Below are positions 33,963 to 43,089 of a stretch of DNA of 64,000 bases, one piece after another. Every line of letters begins with the position of its first letter. Within the stretch, counting starts at the first letter, position 1. A model generated the notes under the pieces. The model did not search any database. It saw only the letters and a list, made by a program, of their open reading frames with translations, and was not told the DNA's origin. The stretch covers positions 106,816-170,815 of the forward strand of contig NZ_QJHB01000011.1 in assembly GCF_003260275.1 (NCBI RefSeq), given 5' to 3'. The position numbers were made by a program, and so were the translations under genes. This stretch comes from Homoserinimonas sp. OAct 916. Lineage in GTDB: Bacteria; Actinomycetota; Actinomycetes; Actinomycetales; Microbacteriaceae.

Positions 33963-35771
33963 TCACTCGGCGGAGCCCATCGCCGAAACGGCGGACAAAC
34001 CGGCTCCAGGTATGGCCGCAAGCAATTCCTTCGTATATTCGACCTGCGGGTTCCTGAAGATTTCGCCGGGCGTCCCACTTTCAACGATGCGCCCAGCCTG
34101 CATCACATGTAGTGAGTGCGAAATCATGCGCACGACCGCGAGGTCGTGGCTGATGAACAGATAGCTGAGCCCCAGGTCACGCTGCAGGCCGGCCAACAAC
34201 TCCAAGATCTGGGCCTGCACCAGCACATCGAGCGCCGACACCGCCTCGTCGAGCACGACGAGCTCGGGCGACAGGGCGAGGGCTCGGGCGATCGCCACTC
34301 GTTGGCGCTGGCCACCCGACAGTTCGTGCGGCAGACGTTTCGCCACCGTGCTCGGCAGTGCGACCTGGTCGAGCAGCGTGCGCACGGACTCCCGCCGGCT
34401 GGCCGGCGTACCAAGGTTATGCACCCGGAACGGCTCCGTGATGGTGTCCTCGATGGTGAACCGGGGGTCGAGCGACGCATAGGGGTTCTGGAAAACCGGT
34501 TGCATGCGTCGCCTGAGCCGGAACAACTCCCGACGTCTCAGCGTCGTCAGCTGCGTTCCATCGAATGCGATACTCCCTGCGCTGACCGTCTCCAGTCCCA
34601 GGATCAGATTCGCGGTCGTCGACTTTCCCGAGCCCGATTCGCCCACAAGCGACACCGTCTGCCCCCGCGGAATGCTGAAACTGACCCCGTCCACTGCGGT
34701 GAAGACCTTTCCCCCGACACCACGGCTGTTGAAGATCTTTGTCAGGTCTTTGACCACGACAAGATCGTCGCCACGCACGCCGGCGGGCGGCAAAGAACCC
34801 GTCGCCGAGGGGCCATCCGCGGGGACGGCCACACCGACGCCCCCCGCCTGAGCGGACGAGCCGCGCGCGGTGTTATTCGCAACCACCTGGTGCGCCGTGC
34901 TCGCCGAGGCGAGGCTCGGTGCGGCCTCAAGCAGCTTGCGCGTGTACTCGTGCTGCGGGTTCTCGAGGATCTCCCGGGTGTTGCCCGCCTCCACGATCTC
35001 ACCGCGGTTCATCACCAGGATCTGATCGGCGCGCTCGGCCGCCAGGGCGAGGTTGTGGGTGATCAGGAGTACGGCCGTGCCCATCTGCCGGGTCAGCTCG
35101 TCGAGCTGGTCGAGCACGGTGCGCTGCACGGTGACGTCGAGCGCGGAGGTCGGCTCGTCGGCGATGAGCAGCTTCGGCCGGCAGGCGAGGCCGATCGCGA
35201 TGAGCACGCGCTGCCGCATGCCGCCGGAGAACTCGTGCGGATACTGCCGGTACCGCCTGGCGGCATCCGTGATGCCGACCATCTCAAGCAACTCGATGGC
35301 GCGCAGTTTCGCGGCCTTGCCCTTCGCCCGCCCGTGCGCGATCAGCACCTCGGCGATCTGGTCGCCGATGCGGATAACGGGGTTGAGGTTGGAGGACGGA
35401 TCCTGCGGCACCAGGCCGATACCGGCTCCGCGCACCTTCATCAGCTCCCGCTGGCTGGCCCGGGCCAAGTCGCGGCCCTCGAATAGCACTGTTCCTCCCA
35501 TGATGCGCCCATTCTCGGCGAGCAGCCGGTTGATCGCCGCTGCCGTGGTCGACTTTCCCGAGCCGGACTCGCCGACCAGGGCGACGGTCTGCCCTTCGAG
35601 GATGGTGAAGGACACATTGCGGACCGCGACGGTCTCATGCCCGTCGGCCTGGAACGCGACCACCAGGTCGCGGATGGCGAGTAGTGGCGTTTCAGTCACC
35701 GGCCCTGCTTTCCTAGCTGCCCCTGCGTCAACCTTTGTGGCCAGCGGGGAGGGGTTGTCCGCGCCGCTCAT
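33963..35771 (-). CDS. Peptide ABC importer, fused double ATP-binding protein (DppD-DppF-like)
   Basis: 602 residues with two complete nucleotide-binding domains. Domain 1: Walker A GESGSGKST (67-75), signature FSGGMRQR, Walker B LLIADEPTSALD. Domain 2: Walker A GESGSGKST, signature LSGGQRQR, Walker B LVVLDEAVSALD, with the usual DEP changed to DEA. The linker lacks the Cys-rich oligo_HPY extension seen in the second system of this window. ATG overlaps the permease stop by ATGA. It powers uptake of peptides by the dpp operon. Confidence 0.92.
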   Translation of the reverse strand: MSGADNPSPLATKVDAGAARKAGPVTETPLLAIRDLVVAFQADGHETVAVRNVSFTILEGQTVALVGESGSGKSTTAAAINRLLAENGRIMGGTVLFEGRDLARASQRELMKVRGAGIGLVPQDPSSNLNPVIRIGDQIAEVLIAHGRAKGKAAKLRAIELLEMVGITDAARRYRQYPHEFSGGMRQRVLIAIGLACRPKLLIADEPTSALDVTVQRTVLDQLDELTRQMGTAVLLITHNLALAAERADQILVMNRGEIVEAGNTREILENPQHEYTRKLLEAAPSLASASTAHQVVANNTARGSSAQAGGVGVAVPADGPSATGSLPPAGVRGDDLVVVKDLTKIFNSRGVGGKVFTAVDGVSFSIPRGQTVSLVGESGSGKSTTANLILGLETVSAGSIAFDGTQLTTLRRRELFRLRRRMQPVFQNPYASLDPRFTIEDTITEPFRVHNLGTPASRRESVRTLLDQVALPSTVAKRLPHELSGGQRQRVAIARALALSPELVVLDEAVSALDVLVQAQILELLAGLQRDLGLSYLFISHDLAVVRMISHSLHVMQAGRIVESGTPGEIFRNPQVEYTKELLAAIPGAGLSAVSAMGSAE

Positions 35772-36712
35772 TTGCGCAGTTTCGGATCAAGGGCGTCACG
35801 CACCGCGTCGCCGAGGAGTACGAACGCCAATACGGTGACGCTCAGGAACAGTGACGGGTACAGCAGTAGGTGCGGATTCGAGTTGAAGTAGCTCTGGGCC
35901 GTGTTCAGCTGCAGCCCCCACGAGATCGACGGCGGTTGCAGTCCGACGCCAAGGTAGGTGAGGCCCGCCTCGCCCGCGATGATCCCGCCGATGCTCAGGC
36001 TGCTGAGCACAACCAGTGGGGCGATGGCGTTCGGAAGAATGTGGATGACCAGGATCCGCCAGTCCGACGCGCCGAGCGCCTTCGCGGCCCGCACATATTC
36101 CATGTTCTTCGCGCTCATCACGCTTGAGCGCATGATCCTGGTCATCGTGGGCCAGGAGAAGACGGCCAACGTGATGCACACGGTCGCGATGTTGCGCACC
36201 CCGATGGCCGTCAGAATGACGATGGCGGCGACCATGAACGGGAAACCGTAGAACACGTCGGTGATACGGCCGAGAATGGTGTCGAACCAGCCGCCGTAGT
36301 ATCCGGACAGCAGGCCCAGGATGATCGCGAGGAGCATGGCCGACACCGTGACCACGATTCCGATGGTGATCGACGGGGTGGCACCGTAGATGACGTTGGC
36401 GTACAGGTCGCAGCCCTGCACATCGAAACCGAACGGATGCCCCACCGACGGTTCACCGCCACTGTTCGCCAGGTCGCAGGCCCGAGGGTCGCCGTTGCCG
36501 AACAAAGACGCGAACGGCCCCGGAAACAGCGAGATCATGACAAGCAACGCAATGACCCCGGCGGGCAACCAGAAGCGCGGGCGGCGGATCATCCGGGCGA
36601 ATCCGGTCGCCGGTCGGCCAGGTGATGGGCCATCACCGGGGGCTGTCGATGCCGCACCGGCCAGTTGCGCCGTGGTCGGGTGGGCGCCCGTGTCGAAGGT
36701 GCTCTCAAGCAT
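35768..36712 (-). CDS. Peptide ABC importer permease, DppC-like
   Basis: 314 residues. A variable Pro/Ala-rich N-terminus of about 40 residues precedes six membrane segments. The coupling loop is EYVRAAKALGASDWRILVIHILPNAIAPLVV (split over about 206-236), typical of DppC/OppC, and an extracytoplasmic loop with two Cys (ACDLANSGGE...GCDLYAN) is present. The start overlaps the upstream permease gene by 8 bp. Confidence 0.92.
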   Translation of the reverse strand: MLESTFDTGAHPTTAQLAGAASTAPGDGPSPGRPATGFARMIRRPRFWLPAGVIALLVMISLFPGPFASLFGNGDPRACDLANSGGEPSVGHPFGFDVQGCDLYANVIYGATPSITIGIVVTVSAMLLAIILGLLSGYYGGWFDTILGRITDVFYGFPFMVAAIVILTAIGVRNIATVCITLAVFSWPTMTRIMRSSVMSAKNMEYVRAAKALGASDWRILVIHILPNAIAPLVVLSSLSIGGIIAGEAGLTYLGVGLQPPSISWGLQLNTAQSYFNSNPHLLLYPSLFLSVTVLAFVLLGDAVRDALDPKLRK

Positions 36713-37634
36713 GTCTGATCCTTGGGTCGAGGTAGGCGTACAGCAGATCGACGATCAGGTTCACGAGGAGGAACACGATCACGAGCAGCGTCGAGATGCC
36801 GACCACGGTGGGCCCGTTCTGGGCCCCGATGGCCTTGAAGATCTCGTTTCCGAGACCGGGCAGGTTGAAGATGCCCTCGATGATGATGGCCCCACCCATG
36901 AGCGCGCCGAATTCGATGCCGAGGAAGGTGACGACGGGGATCAGCGAGTTGCGTAACGCATGATTCATCACGACGCGAGAGCGCGAGATGCCCTTCGCCG
37001 TTGCGGTGCGCACGTAGTCGGTGTTCAGGTTCTCGATGAGGCTGGTGCGGGTGAGCCGCGCGGTGGCGGCCAGACCCATGATCGCGAGCACGCTCGCCGG
37101 AAGGATGAAAGCCGTCGGCCAGCCGGCCTTCACCCCGGCTACGGGAAACCATCCCCACTCCACGCCGAGCAGGATCTGTGCGACATACCCGACGACGAAG
37201 ACCGGGACGGCGAAAGCGAGGGTTGTGAGCACCGCCACGAACTTGTCCGGTAATCGGCCGCGTCTCAGTGCCGCCCAGATGCCGAGGGGAATACCGATCA
37301 GGATCTGGATGACCCAGGCCGTGAGCCCGAGCGCGATGCTGGTCGGCCAGTTCTTGGCGATGATCGACGAGACTTCACGGCCCTGAAAGTCCTGCCCGAG
37401 GTCACCCTGGGCGAGATTGACCATGTACTTGCCGTATTGCACGACGATCGGATCTTCGAGGTTGTACCGCTGCCTCAGCTCATTCTTCACCGATTCCGAC
37501 ACGTGCTGCCGTCCGCCGCCCATCGCGTCGATCGGGTCGCCGGGCAGAGCGAAGACCACGGTGAAGATCAAGAACGTCGTTCCCAGGAAGACAGGGATGA
37601 CCTGCAACAGGCGTCTGACGGTATAGCCGATCAT
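36705..37634 (-). CDS. Peptide ABC importer permease, DppB-like
   Basis: 309 residues with six membrane segments. MIGYTVRRLLQVIPVFLGTT opens the protein in the DppB manner; TDYVRTATAKGISRSRVVMNHALRN is the EAA coupling loop; EGIFNLPGLGNEIF is the conserved C-terminal segment. AGGAGG lies 7 nt before the ATG at 37634. It follows the substrate-binding gene after 158 bp. Confidence 0.92.
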   Translation of the reverse strand: MIGYTVRRLLQVIPVFLGTTFLIFTVVFALPGDPIDAMGGGRQHVSESVKNELRQRYNLEDPIVVQYGKYMVNLAQGDLGQDFQGREVSSIIAKNWPTSIALGLTAWVIQILIGIPLGIWAALRRGRLPDKFVAVLTTLAFAVPVFVVGYVAQILLGVEWGWFPVAGVKAGWPTAFILPASVLAIMGLAATARLTRTSLIENLNTDYVRTATAKGISRSRVVMNHALRNSLIPVVTFLGIEFGALMGGAIIIEGIFNLPGLGNEIFKAIGAQNGPTVVGISTLLVIVFLLVNLIVDLLYAYLDPRIRHA

Positions 37635-37792
37635 GGGCCATCCTCCTGGGTCGCGGTGCGTTTGTCGTGCCTGGGTCTGACGGGTGAGTGGTGTCGTATT
37701 CGGCGAACCGAATGCGAGGGTTGTGGGGACACCGCCGCGCGTGCGGCCTGCAACGCGCAGCGGCGTCCCCGGTGATACTCGGCGGAAATGCC

Positions 37793-39421
37793 CTACTCGG
37801 CGACCTTCACGGTGCCCAGGTCGCCGAGACCGGCGACCCCGACCGGAACCGACTCGAGGTGGTCGGTCCACGCCGCGGTGTACTGGCCGTAGTAGAGAGG
37901 CATGACGGGCATGTCCTGCCAGACCAGCTTCTCAGCCTGCTGATAGTACTCGACCCCCTCTTCGATCGGGAGCGCATCGGCCTGGGCGACGAGCTTCTCG
38001 ACCTCGTCATTTGAGTACCCGGTGTAGTTCACGGCACCACCGACGCCGACGATCGGCTGTAGAAAGCCGGCGACGTGCGGGAAGTAGGCGCCCCAGTACG
38101 ACAGGAACGGTCCATCAACCTTCTTCTGGTCGATCGCCTCGCTGTACTGCGCCCACGGCTGGATCTCGAAGGTCACCTCGGTGATCCCCAGGTTGTTGCG
38201 CAGTTGGTTGCCGACAGCCTGCAGGATCTGGTCGTTGCCCGCATACTGGTCTGCCCAGAGAACGAGGGGTCCGCTCCAGCCGCCAGCCTCATCGAGCAGT
38301 TTCTTGGCACCGGCGGGGTCGAAGGTGCACGCCTCGCAGCTGCCCTCTTTGGCACCGTAGGTGGTGTCGGGTGCGATGGCGGTCGCCGGCGCGCCGGCGC
38401 CCTTGAGGATCGACGACGTCAATGCCTCCCGGTCGATGGCCTTGGAGAACGCCTCCCGGATGCGCACATCGGTGAATCGGTCATCCCAGGTCGGGTAGCC
38501 GAGGTAGTTCAGGTTCGGGATCTTCGACACGGCAATCCGGCCGTCGGCCCGCTTCTCCACATCACCCAGACGGTCTGCCGGAACCGGATACACGACATCG
38601 ACGTTGCCGGCGAGCATGTCGTTGTATGCGGTGTCCTGTGACTGGTACATGATGAAGGAGATGTCATCTGCCACACCCAGCTGACCCTTGTAGTCGGCGT
38701 ACTTGGTGAGCTCGATCGGCTCGTTCGGCTCGTACGAGTTCGCGATGGAGTACGGGCCGTTGCCGACGGGCGCAAGGTCGTAGGCCTTCGGGTCGTCAAA
38801 CGCCACCGTGGGCAGCGGCGCGAATGCGAACGAGGTGATCGCGTACGGGAACAGGCCGTACGGTTCCGTCAGCTTCACCGTGAACTCGGTGTCGCTCACG
38901 ACGGTCAAGCCGGACAATTCTGTTGCCGTGGGCTCGCCCTCGGCCGGGTTCATCGCGTCGTAACCCTCGATGTTTGCGAAGTTGTAGTTCTGGAGCCACG
39001 CATTCGAGCCGAGTGCGGTGGCGTTCCAGCCGTCGACGAACGACTGGGCCGTCACCGGCTCGCCGTTGTGGAAGGTCCAACCCTCGTTGAGGGTGATCGT
39101 CCAGGTCTGCTGGTCGTCAGAGGTGACGCTTGCGGCCGCGGCCGGCACCGGCTCACCGCTCTCGGAGTCGAGTGCCATCGGAGCCGTGAACAGCAGGGAC
39201 TCGATGTAGGACGACCAGGTGTTCCCCGGGGTGAGGTTGACCGGGTCGGTGGCTGCAACCGTGAAGGATGTCTTCACGGCATCATCGGGCTTGCCCGACG
39301 CATCCGTGTTGCCGGCCGTGGCGCACCCGGACAGCAAAGCCAGGGATGCGACGAGTCCGCCGACGGCGAAAACTCGTTTGGTTCGGGTTCGTACGCCCGG
39401 ACTCAGGTGTGATTGCTGCAC
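37793..39421 (-). CDS. Peptide ABC importer substrate-binding lipoprotein (SBP family 5)
   Basis: 542 residues. Signal peptide with lipobox LLSGC (Cys at 33), then the family 5 fold: NEGWTFHNGEPVTAQSFVDGW near the start, DVRIREAFSKAIDREAL in the middle and the C-terminal VWQDMPVMPLYYGQ. It captures di- or oligopeptides outside the membrane and hands them to the two permeases encoded next. GTG start at 39421 with GGAG 5 nt upstream. Confidence 0.92.
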   Translation of the reverse strand: MQQSHLSPGVRTRTKRVFAVGGLVASLALLSGCATAGNTDASGKPDDAVKTSFTVAATDPVNLTPGNTWSSYIESLLFTAPMALDSESGEPVPAAAASVTSDDQQTWTITLNEGWTFHNGEPVTAQSFVDGWNATALGSNAWLQNYNFANIEGYDAMNPAEGEPTATELSGLTVVSDTEFTVKLTEPYGLFPYAITSFAFAPLPTVAFDDPKAYDLAPVGNGPYSIANSYEPNEPIELTKYADYKGQLGVADDISFIMYQSQDTAYNDMLAGNVDVVYPVPADRLGDVEKRADGRIAVSKIPNLNYLGYPTWDDRFTDVRIREAFSKAIDREALTSSILKGAGAPATAIAPDTTYGAKEGSCEACTFDPAGAKKLLDEAGGWSGPLVLWADQYAGNDQILQAVGNQLRNNLGITEVTFEIQPWAQYSEAIDQKKVDGPFLSYWGAYFPHVAGFLQPIVGVGGAVNYTGYSNDEVEKLVAQADALPIEEGVEYYQQAEKLVWQDMPVMPLYYGQYTAAWTDHLESVPVGVAGLGDLGTVKVAE

Positions 39422-39486
39422 TGCAGCTCCATTCGTTTGATGATCAATGAAATGTTCATGAGGTGATTCGTGGCATCCGGGGGCGC

Positions 39487-41622
39487 CTACGCGGCCGGCT
39501 CCGTCTCCGCGACATCCGGCTCGGCCTCGTGGGCGCTGGCCGATTCATGCTCCGCGCCGGGGTGAGGCGCGGTGTGACTGTTCTCCAGGCCGAGCGCGTG
39601 GGCCGCGAAGGCGAGCACCGCCGATCGCTCCGCCACCTTCTCGAGCACCGACCGGCCCGTGGCGTGTCCCGCGTCGTACGCGACCCTCAGGTAGGTGCCT
39701 TCGCGCCCGCCGACCGTCTCCTGCAACTCGGCCGCCAGCTTGTAGGAGTGCGGACCCGGTGGAACCCGGTCGTCCTTGTCGGCGGTGAGGATCAGCGTCG
39801 GCGGGTACTTCACCTTTCGCGAGATGTTGTGCAGCGGAGAATAGGCCGCCAGCATCGCCCGGTCTTGCGCAACCTCGGGGTCGCCGTACTCGCGAATCCA
39901 GCCGTGAGCGGCCGTGTACCGGTGGAAGTTCAGCATGTCGACAACTGCCACCTCGGGGACGGCGCCTCCCAGCAGGTCGGGGCGCTGCGTGAGCGCGGCC
40001 GAAACCATCAGGCCGCCATTCGACATGCCGTTGATGACCACGCTGCGCGGACCTGACCAGCCGGCCTTCTCGAACCATTCGATGCATGCGATGAGGTCAT
40101 CGATGCCGCGCTGCTTGTTGTGGCGGATCCCCGCCTCGTGCCACGCCTGCCCATACTCGCTGCCGCCGCGCACGCCCGCATAAGCGAGCACGCCACCGGC
40201 CCGCAACCAGGCTTCGTGCCACGAATCGTACGACGATGCGAGATACGGCACGCCGTACCCGCCGTACACCGACAAAAACACCTTCGCGTCCCCCGCCGGC
40301 ACAGCGCCCGCGGTCCGGATCACCCGCATGGGGACAATCGTTCCGTCCGCGCTGGTCACGTCGACGGTGCTGACCTGCCAGGCGGATGCGGGAGTACCGG
40401 CGCGCTCCGGTGCATCCGTCGTCGCGCCGGCCACGGGGCGATCCTGGGCAGTCTTGCCCTGGAGCACGTCTGCGACCGAGTATCGGGCGACGCGGCGCGG
40501 TCCACCGATCTGTTCAAGGTCAATGTAGACGGCCTCGTCGTCGGTATCGACAGTGAGGTCGTGCAGAACAGCGTCGCGCGGCAGGTCGACCTGCGTGAGT
40601 TCGCCGTTGTCGAGGTCGAGCAGTTGCACGACGCTGTCGGTGAGGGTGTTGCCGAGCAGCACCAGTCGGTTCCCGACGAGGTGGGCACGGTCCAGGGTCA
40701 GGTCGGCCGCCTCGTGGATCACGCGCGGCGCGCAGCCGGTGCGGTAGCCGACGACCTGTCCGGCCGACGACTCACGGAATGACAGCACGAGGGTCTCGTC
40801 GTCGTAGACGTCGATGTACTCGTCGTGGCCGTGTCCGTCGAGTACGGTCTCCCAGCCGTCAGCTGTCGCGGTGGCGGCGAGTTGACGGTAGATCTTGGCC
40901 GGAACCGTGCCGTCCGACTCGCCCACCACCAGCCACTTCCTGTCGGTCGAGACGCTCGGCAGCACCCACGCGACGTGCTCGGGGCGGTAAAGCACGACGT
41001 CTTGATCCTGCGGGGTTCCGAGCCGGTGCAGGCGAATACTGGAACCCGAGTTCATCGCGGTCAACTCCTGACCAGCCGGCGGGCGGCCCCAGGAGAGGTA
41101 GGCCACCGTTTCGTTGTCGAGCCAGGCGAAGTGCGGCCACTTGATTCCGTCGATCACGTCACCCAGGTCGCGTCCGGTCGCGGTGTCGCGAAAGCGCGCG
41201 ACCATCCAGTCGGCGCCGCCGTGCGAGAGTGCCCACACCACGGTGTGGCCATCCGGCGACGGCGAGAATTCGGTGATGGCGTCGCTGATGGCATCGAATT
41301 CCGAGGCGGCCACCAGGCATCTCTCGCCCGTTTCGTCGCTCACCCACAGCGACGACTGCTGCTCGCCCGGCTGACGACGCAGGTCGAACGACTTGCCGGC
41401 ACACACCGTCGGGGCCGTTCGGTGCCCGGCATCCACAATGCGGAGAACGTCGGCGTGGAAGTGTTCCATCGCTGGGATCGTTTTCAGGTAGGTCTGCGAA
41501 CGAACAGTCTGCAGCTCCACCCACGCGTCGACATCAGGCCCAGTCCTGGCCAGCCAATCATGCATCTTTACGGCAGCCTCCTTCGCCGCGATGGCTGAGG
41601 GCGTGAGGGCGGATGAGGGCAT
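39487..41622 (-). CDS. Prolyl oligopeptidase-family serine peptidase (S9)
   Basis: 711 residues. An N-terminal beta-propeller is followed by the alpha/beta-hydrolase domain: nucleophile in NGMSNGGLM (usual Gly-Gly-Ser is Gly-Met-Ser), catalytic Asp in LTADKDDRVPP, catalytic His in YDAGHATG. No signal peptide, so it cleaves short peptides in the cytosol. As first gene of the peptide-importer operon it probably digests imported peptides. The ATG at 41622 is preferred: the in-frame ATG at 41658 lies at the likely transcription start, next to a TATGTT -10 element, with no ribosome site. Confidence 0.88.
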   Translation of the reverse strand: MPSSALTPSAIAAKEAAVKMHDWLARTGPDVDAWVELQTVRSQTYLKTIPAMEHFHADVLRIVDAGHRTAPTVCAGKSFDLRRQPGEQQSSLWVSDETGERCLVAASEFDAISDAITEFSPSPDGHTVVWALSHGGADWMVARFRDTATGRDLGDVIDGIKWPHFAWLDNETVAYLSWGRPPAGQELTAMNSGSSIRLHRLGTPQDQDVVLYRPEHVAWVLPSVSTDRKWLVVGESDGTVPAKIYRQLAATATADGWETVLDGHGHDEYIDVYDDETLVLSFRESSAGQVVGYRTGCAPRVIHEAADLTLDRAHLVGNRLVLLGNTLTDSVVQLLDLDNGELTQVDLPRDAVLHDLTVDTDDEAVYIDLEQIGGPRRVARYSVADVLQGKTAQDRPVAGATTDAPERAGTPASAWQVSTVDVTSADGTIVPMRVIRTAGAVPAGDAKVFLSVYGGYGVPYLASSYDSWHEAWLRAGGVLAYAGVRGGSEYGQAWHEAGIRHNKQRGIDDLIACIEWFEKAGWSGPRSVVINGMSNGGLMVSAALTQRPDLLGGAVPEVAVVDMLNFHRYTAAHGWIREYGDPEVAQDRAMLAAYSPLHNISRKVKYPPTLILTADKDDRVPPGPHSYKLAAELQETVGGREGTYLRVAYDAGHATGRSVLEKVAERSAVLAFAAHALGLENSHTAPHPGAEHESASAHEAEPDVAETEPAA

Positions 41623-41665
41623 CGATGCTCGCTTCTGTGAGGGGTGTCCGTTATTCATAACATAT

Positions 41666-41683
41666 TTTCAGTAAGTACTGAAA
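41666..41683. promoter_or_regulatory. Palindromic operator between the peptidase/peptide-importer operon and its regulator
   Basis: TTTCAGTA-AG-TACTGAAA is a perfect 8-bp inverted repeat with a 2-bp spacer, just upstream of a minus-strand TATGTT element at 41659-41664 and within 80 bp of the divergent GbsR/MarR-like gene. Size and position suit a winged-helix dimer repressing the operon and itself. Confidence 0.6.
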
Positions 41684-41744
41684 TAACTGACCGAAGTGTT
41701 ACGATTCTGTTTCCAGCGCCCCCAAACTGTCCCGATGGGCGAGA

Positions 41745-42308
41745 ATGGCCCCTATGACCGACGACGCTCCCCAATCCGCCGAGGAAACCACCGGCGCATC
41801 TCCACTCCTGGATCCCGCCCATGCCGACTTCATCGAGAAGATGGGCCTTCAGGTCGAAAGCACCGGCTGGATGCCGCGCATGTCGGGCCGAGTGCTCGGC
41901 GCCCTGCTGGTGTCAGACGGGCCGGTCACCCAATCCGAGTTGCGTGAAGCGTTGCTCGCCAGCCTCGGCGCAATCTCCGGGGCGACCCGCGACCTGTTGG
42001 CGAAGCGCCTCGCCCAACGCGTGCACATTCCCGGAAGCCGGCAGGCCGGCCTGCAACTGCACCCCGACGCGTGGCGGATCCTCGAGGAGGACGGCTTGCG
42101 CGGAGTACAGGACTACCTGTCGCTCGCCGCCGGCGGCCTGCTTGACATCGGCAACGCCGATTCTCCGTCGTCACAGAACCTGCAGCGCATGCGCGACTAC
42201 TTCGCCGAGGTCGAGGAGCGGATGCTGTCGGTGATCGCCTGGCTTGACTCCACCAGCCCCGACCCGCACGCGCACAACCGCGAAGGCACGGCAGAGCGAC
42301 GCTCCTGA
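41745..42308 (+). CDS. GbsR/MarR-family transcriptional regulator
   Basis: 187 residues. After a disordered acidic N-terminus, residues about 27-105 form a winged helix (GWMPRMSGRVLGALLVSDGPVTQSELREAL, then the recognition-helix part GAISGATRDLL). A C-terminal helical dimerisation part follows. This is the architecture of GbsR-type regulators, which repress uptake operons until bound by a ligand. It is divergent from the peptidase/importer operon. Start is the ATG at 41745 or 41754. Confidence 0.85.
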   Translation: MAPMTDDAPQSAEETTGASPLLDPAHADFIEKMGLQVESTGWMPRMSGRVLGALLVSDGPVTQSELREALLASLGAISGATRDLLAKRLAQRVHIPGSRQAGLQLHPDAWRILEEDGLRGVQDYLSLAAGGLLDIGNADSPSSQNLQRMRDYFAEVEERMLSVIAWLDSTSPDPHAHNREGTAERRS

Positions 42309-42348
42309 GCACGGCCGCGGGGGCGCCGGTGGCGGCTCCAACCCTACG

Positions 42349-43086
42349 TCAAGTAGAGCGGACGGATGGCGTCGTGCCGTGCTCGGCGACGAACGCCAGC
42401 CAACGGTCTGAAACCTCTGCCCAGGTCTGCCGCAGTTGCGGCTCGTACTCGCGCACATTCGCGACAAGCTGCTTGGCGGTGAGTCCCAGGTTGCTCAGTT
42501 CCTCGCTGTCGTCACGAGCCCACGCCTCAGCGGTCGACGCGAGACCCTCGAGGTGGAACTGAAGGCCCCACGCAGCGGGCCCCACCCGGAACGCCTGGTT
42601 CGGGCAGGCGTCACTCGTGCACAACGAGACCGATCCTTCAGGAAGCTCATGCATCTCCAACCAATGCCACTGCAAGGCCTTGAGGCGACGCGGCAACCCG
42701 CCGAGGAGCGGGTCGCCGTCGGCAGCGTCGGTCAGCACCAGGTCGCCGAGTCCGACTTCTGGTCCCTTGCGCACACCGGCGACCACCCCACCGGCGACGA
42801 CCGTCAACATCTGCGCTCCCAGGCACACGCCGAGATACGGCACCTCGTCGGCGAGGCAGCGGCCGATCAACCCGCGCACCCGTGGCAGCCAGGGCGCCAC
42901 CTGGTCATCGGTCGGGCCGGAGCTTCCGCCCAACACGATCACCCCGTCGAATCCCGCTGGTGAAACGGGGATCTCGTGACCCGCCTCCGGTCCGACCCGC
43001 ACCAATTCCGCACCGGCGGCGTGGATGCGTTCACCGATCAGGCCGATCCCCGCGTTCGCCTCGTGTTCGACAACAAGAATTCTCAT
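42349..43086 (-). CDS. Class I glutamine amidotransferase-like protein
   Basis: 245 residues. The nucleophile lies in GVCLGAQM (about 88-95), and the catalytic His-x-Glu in LQFHLE. The fold resembles GMP-synthase glutaminase domains, but it stands alone, as in gamma-glutamyl hydrolases or peptidases (PuuD/YfeJ type). The ATG lies 3 bp after the stop of the amino-acid importer ATPase gene, so it is the last gene of that operon, suggesting it acts on an imported glutamine or gamma-glutamyl compound (inference). Confidence 0.85.
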   Translation of the reverse strand: MRILVVEHEANAGIGLIGERIHAAGAELVRVGPEAGHEIPVSPAGFDGVIVLGGSSGPTDDQVAPWLPRVRGLIGRCLADEVPYLGVCLGAQMLTVVAGGVVAGVRKGPEVGLGDLVLTDAADGDPLLGGLPRRLKALQWHWLEMHELPEGSVSLCTSDACPNQAFRVGPAAWGLQFHLEGLASTAEAWARDDSEELSNLGLTAKQLVANVREYEPQLRQTWAEVSDRWLAFVAEHGTTPSVRST

Positions 43087-43089
43087 ACC

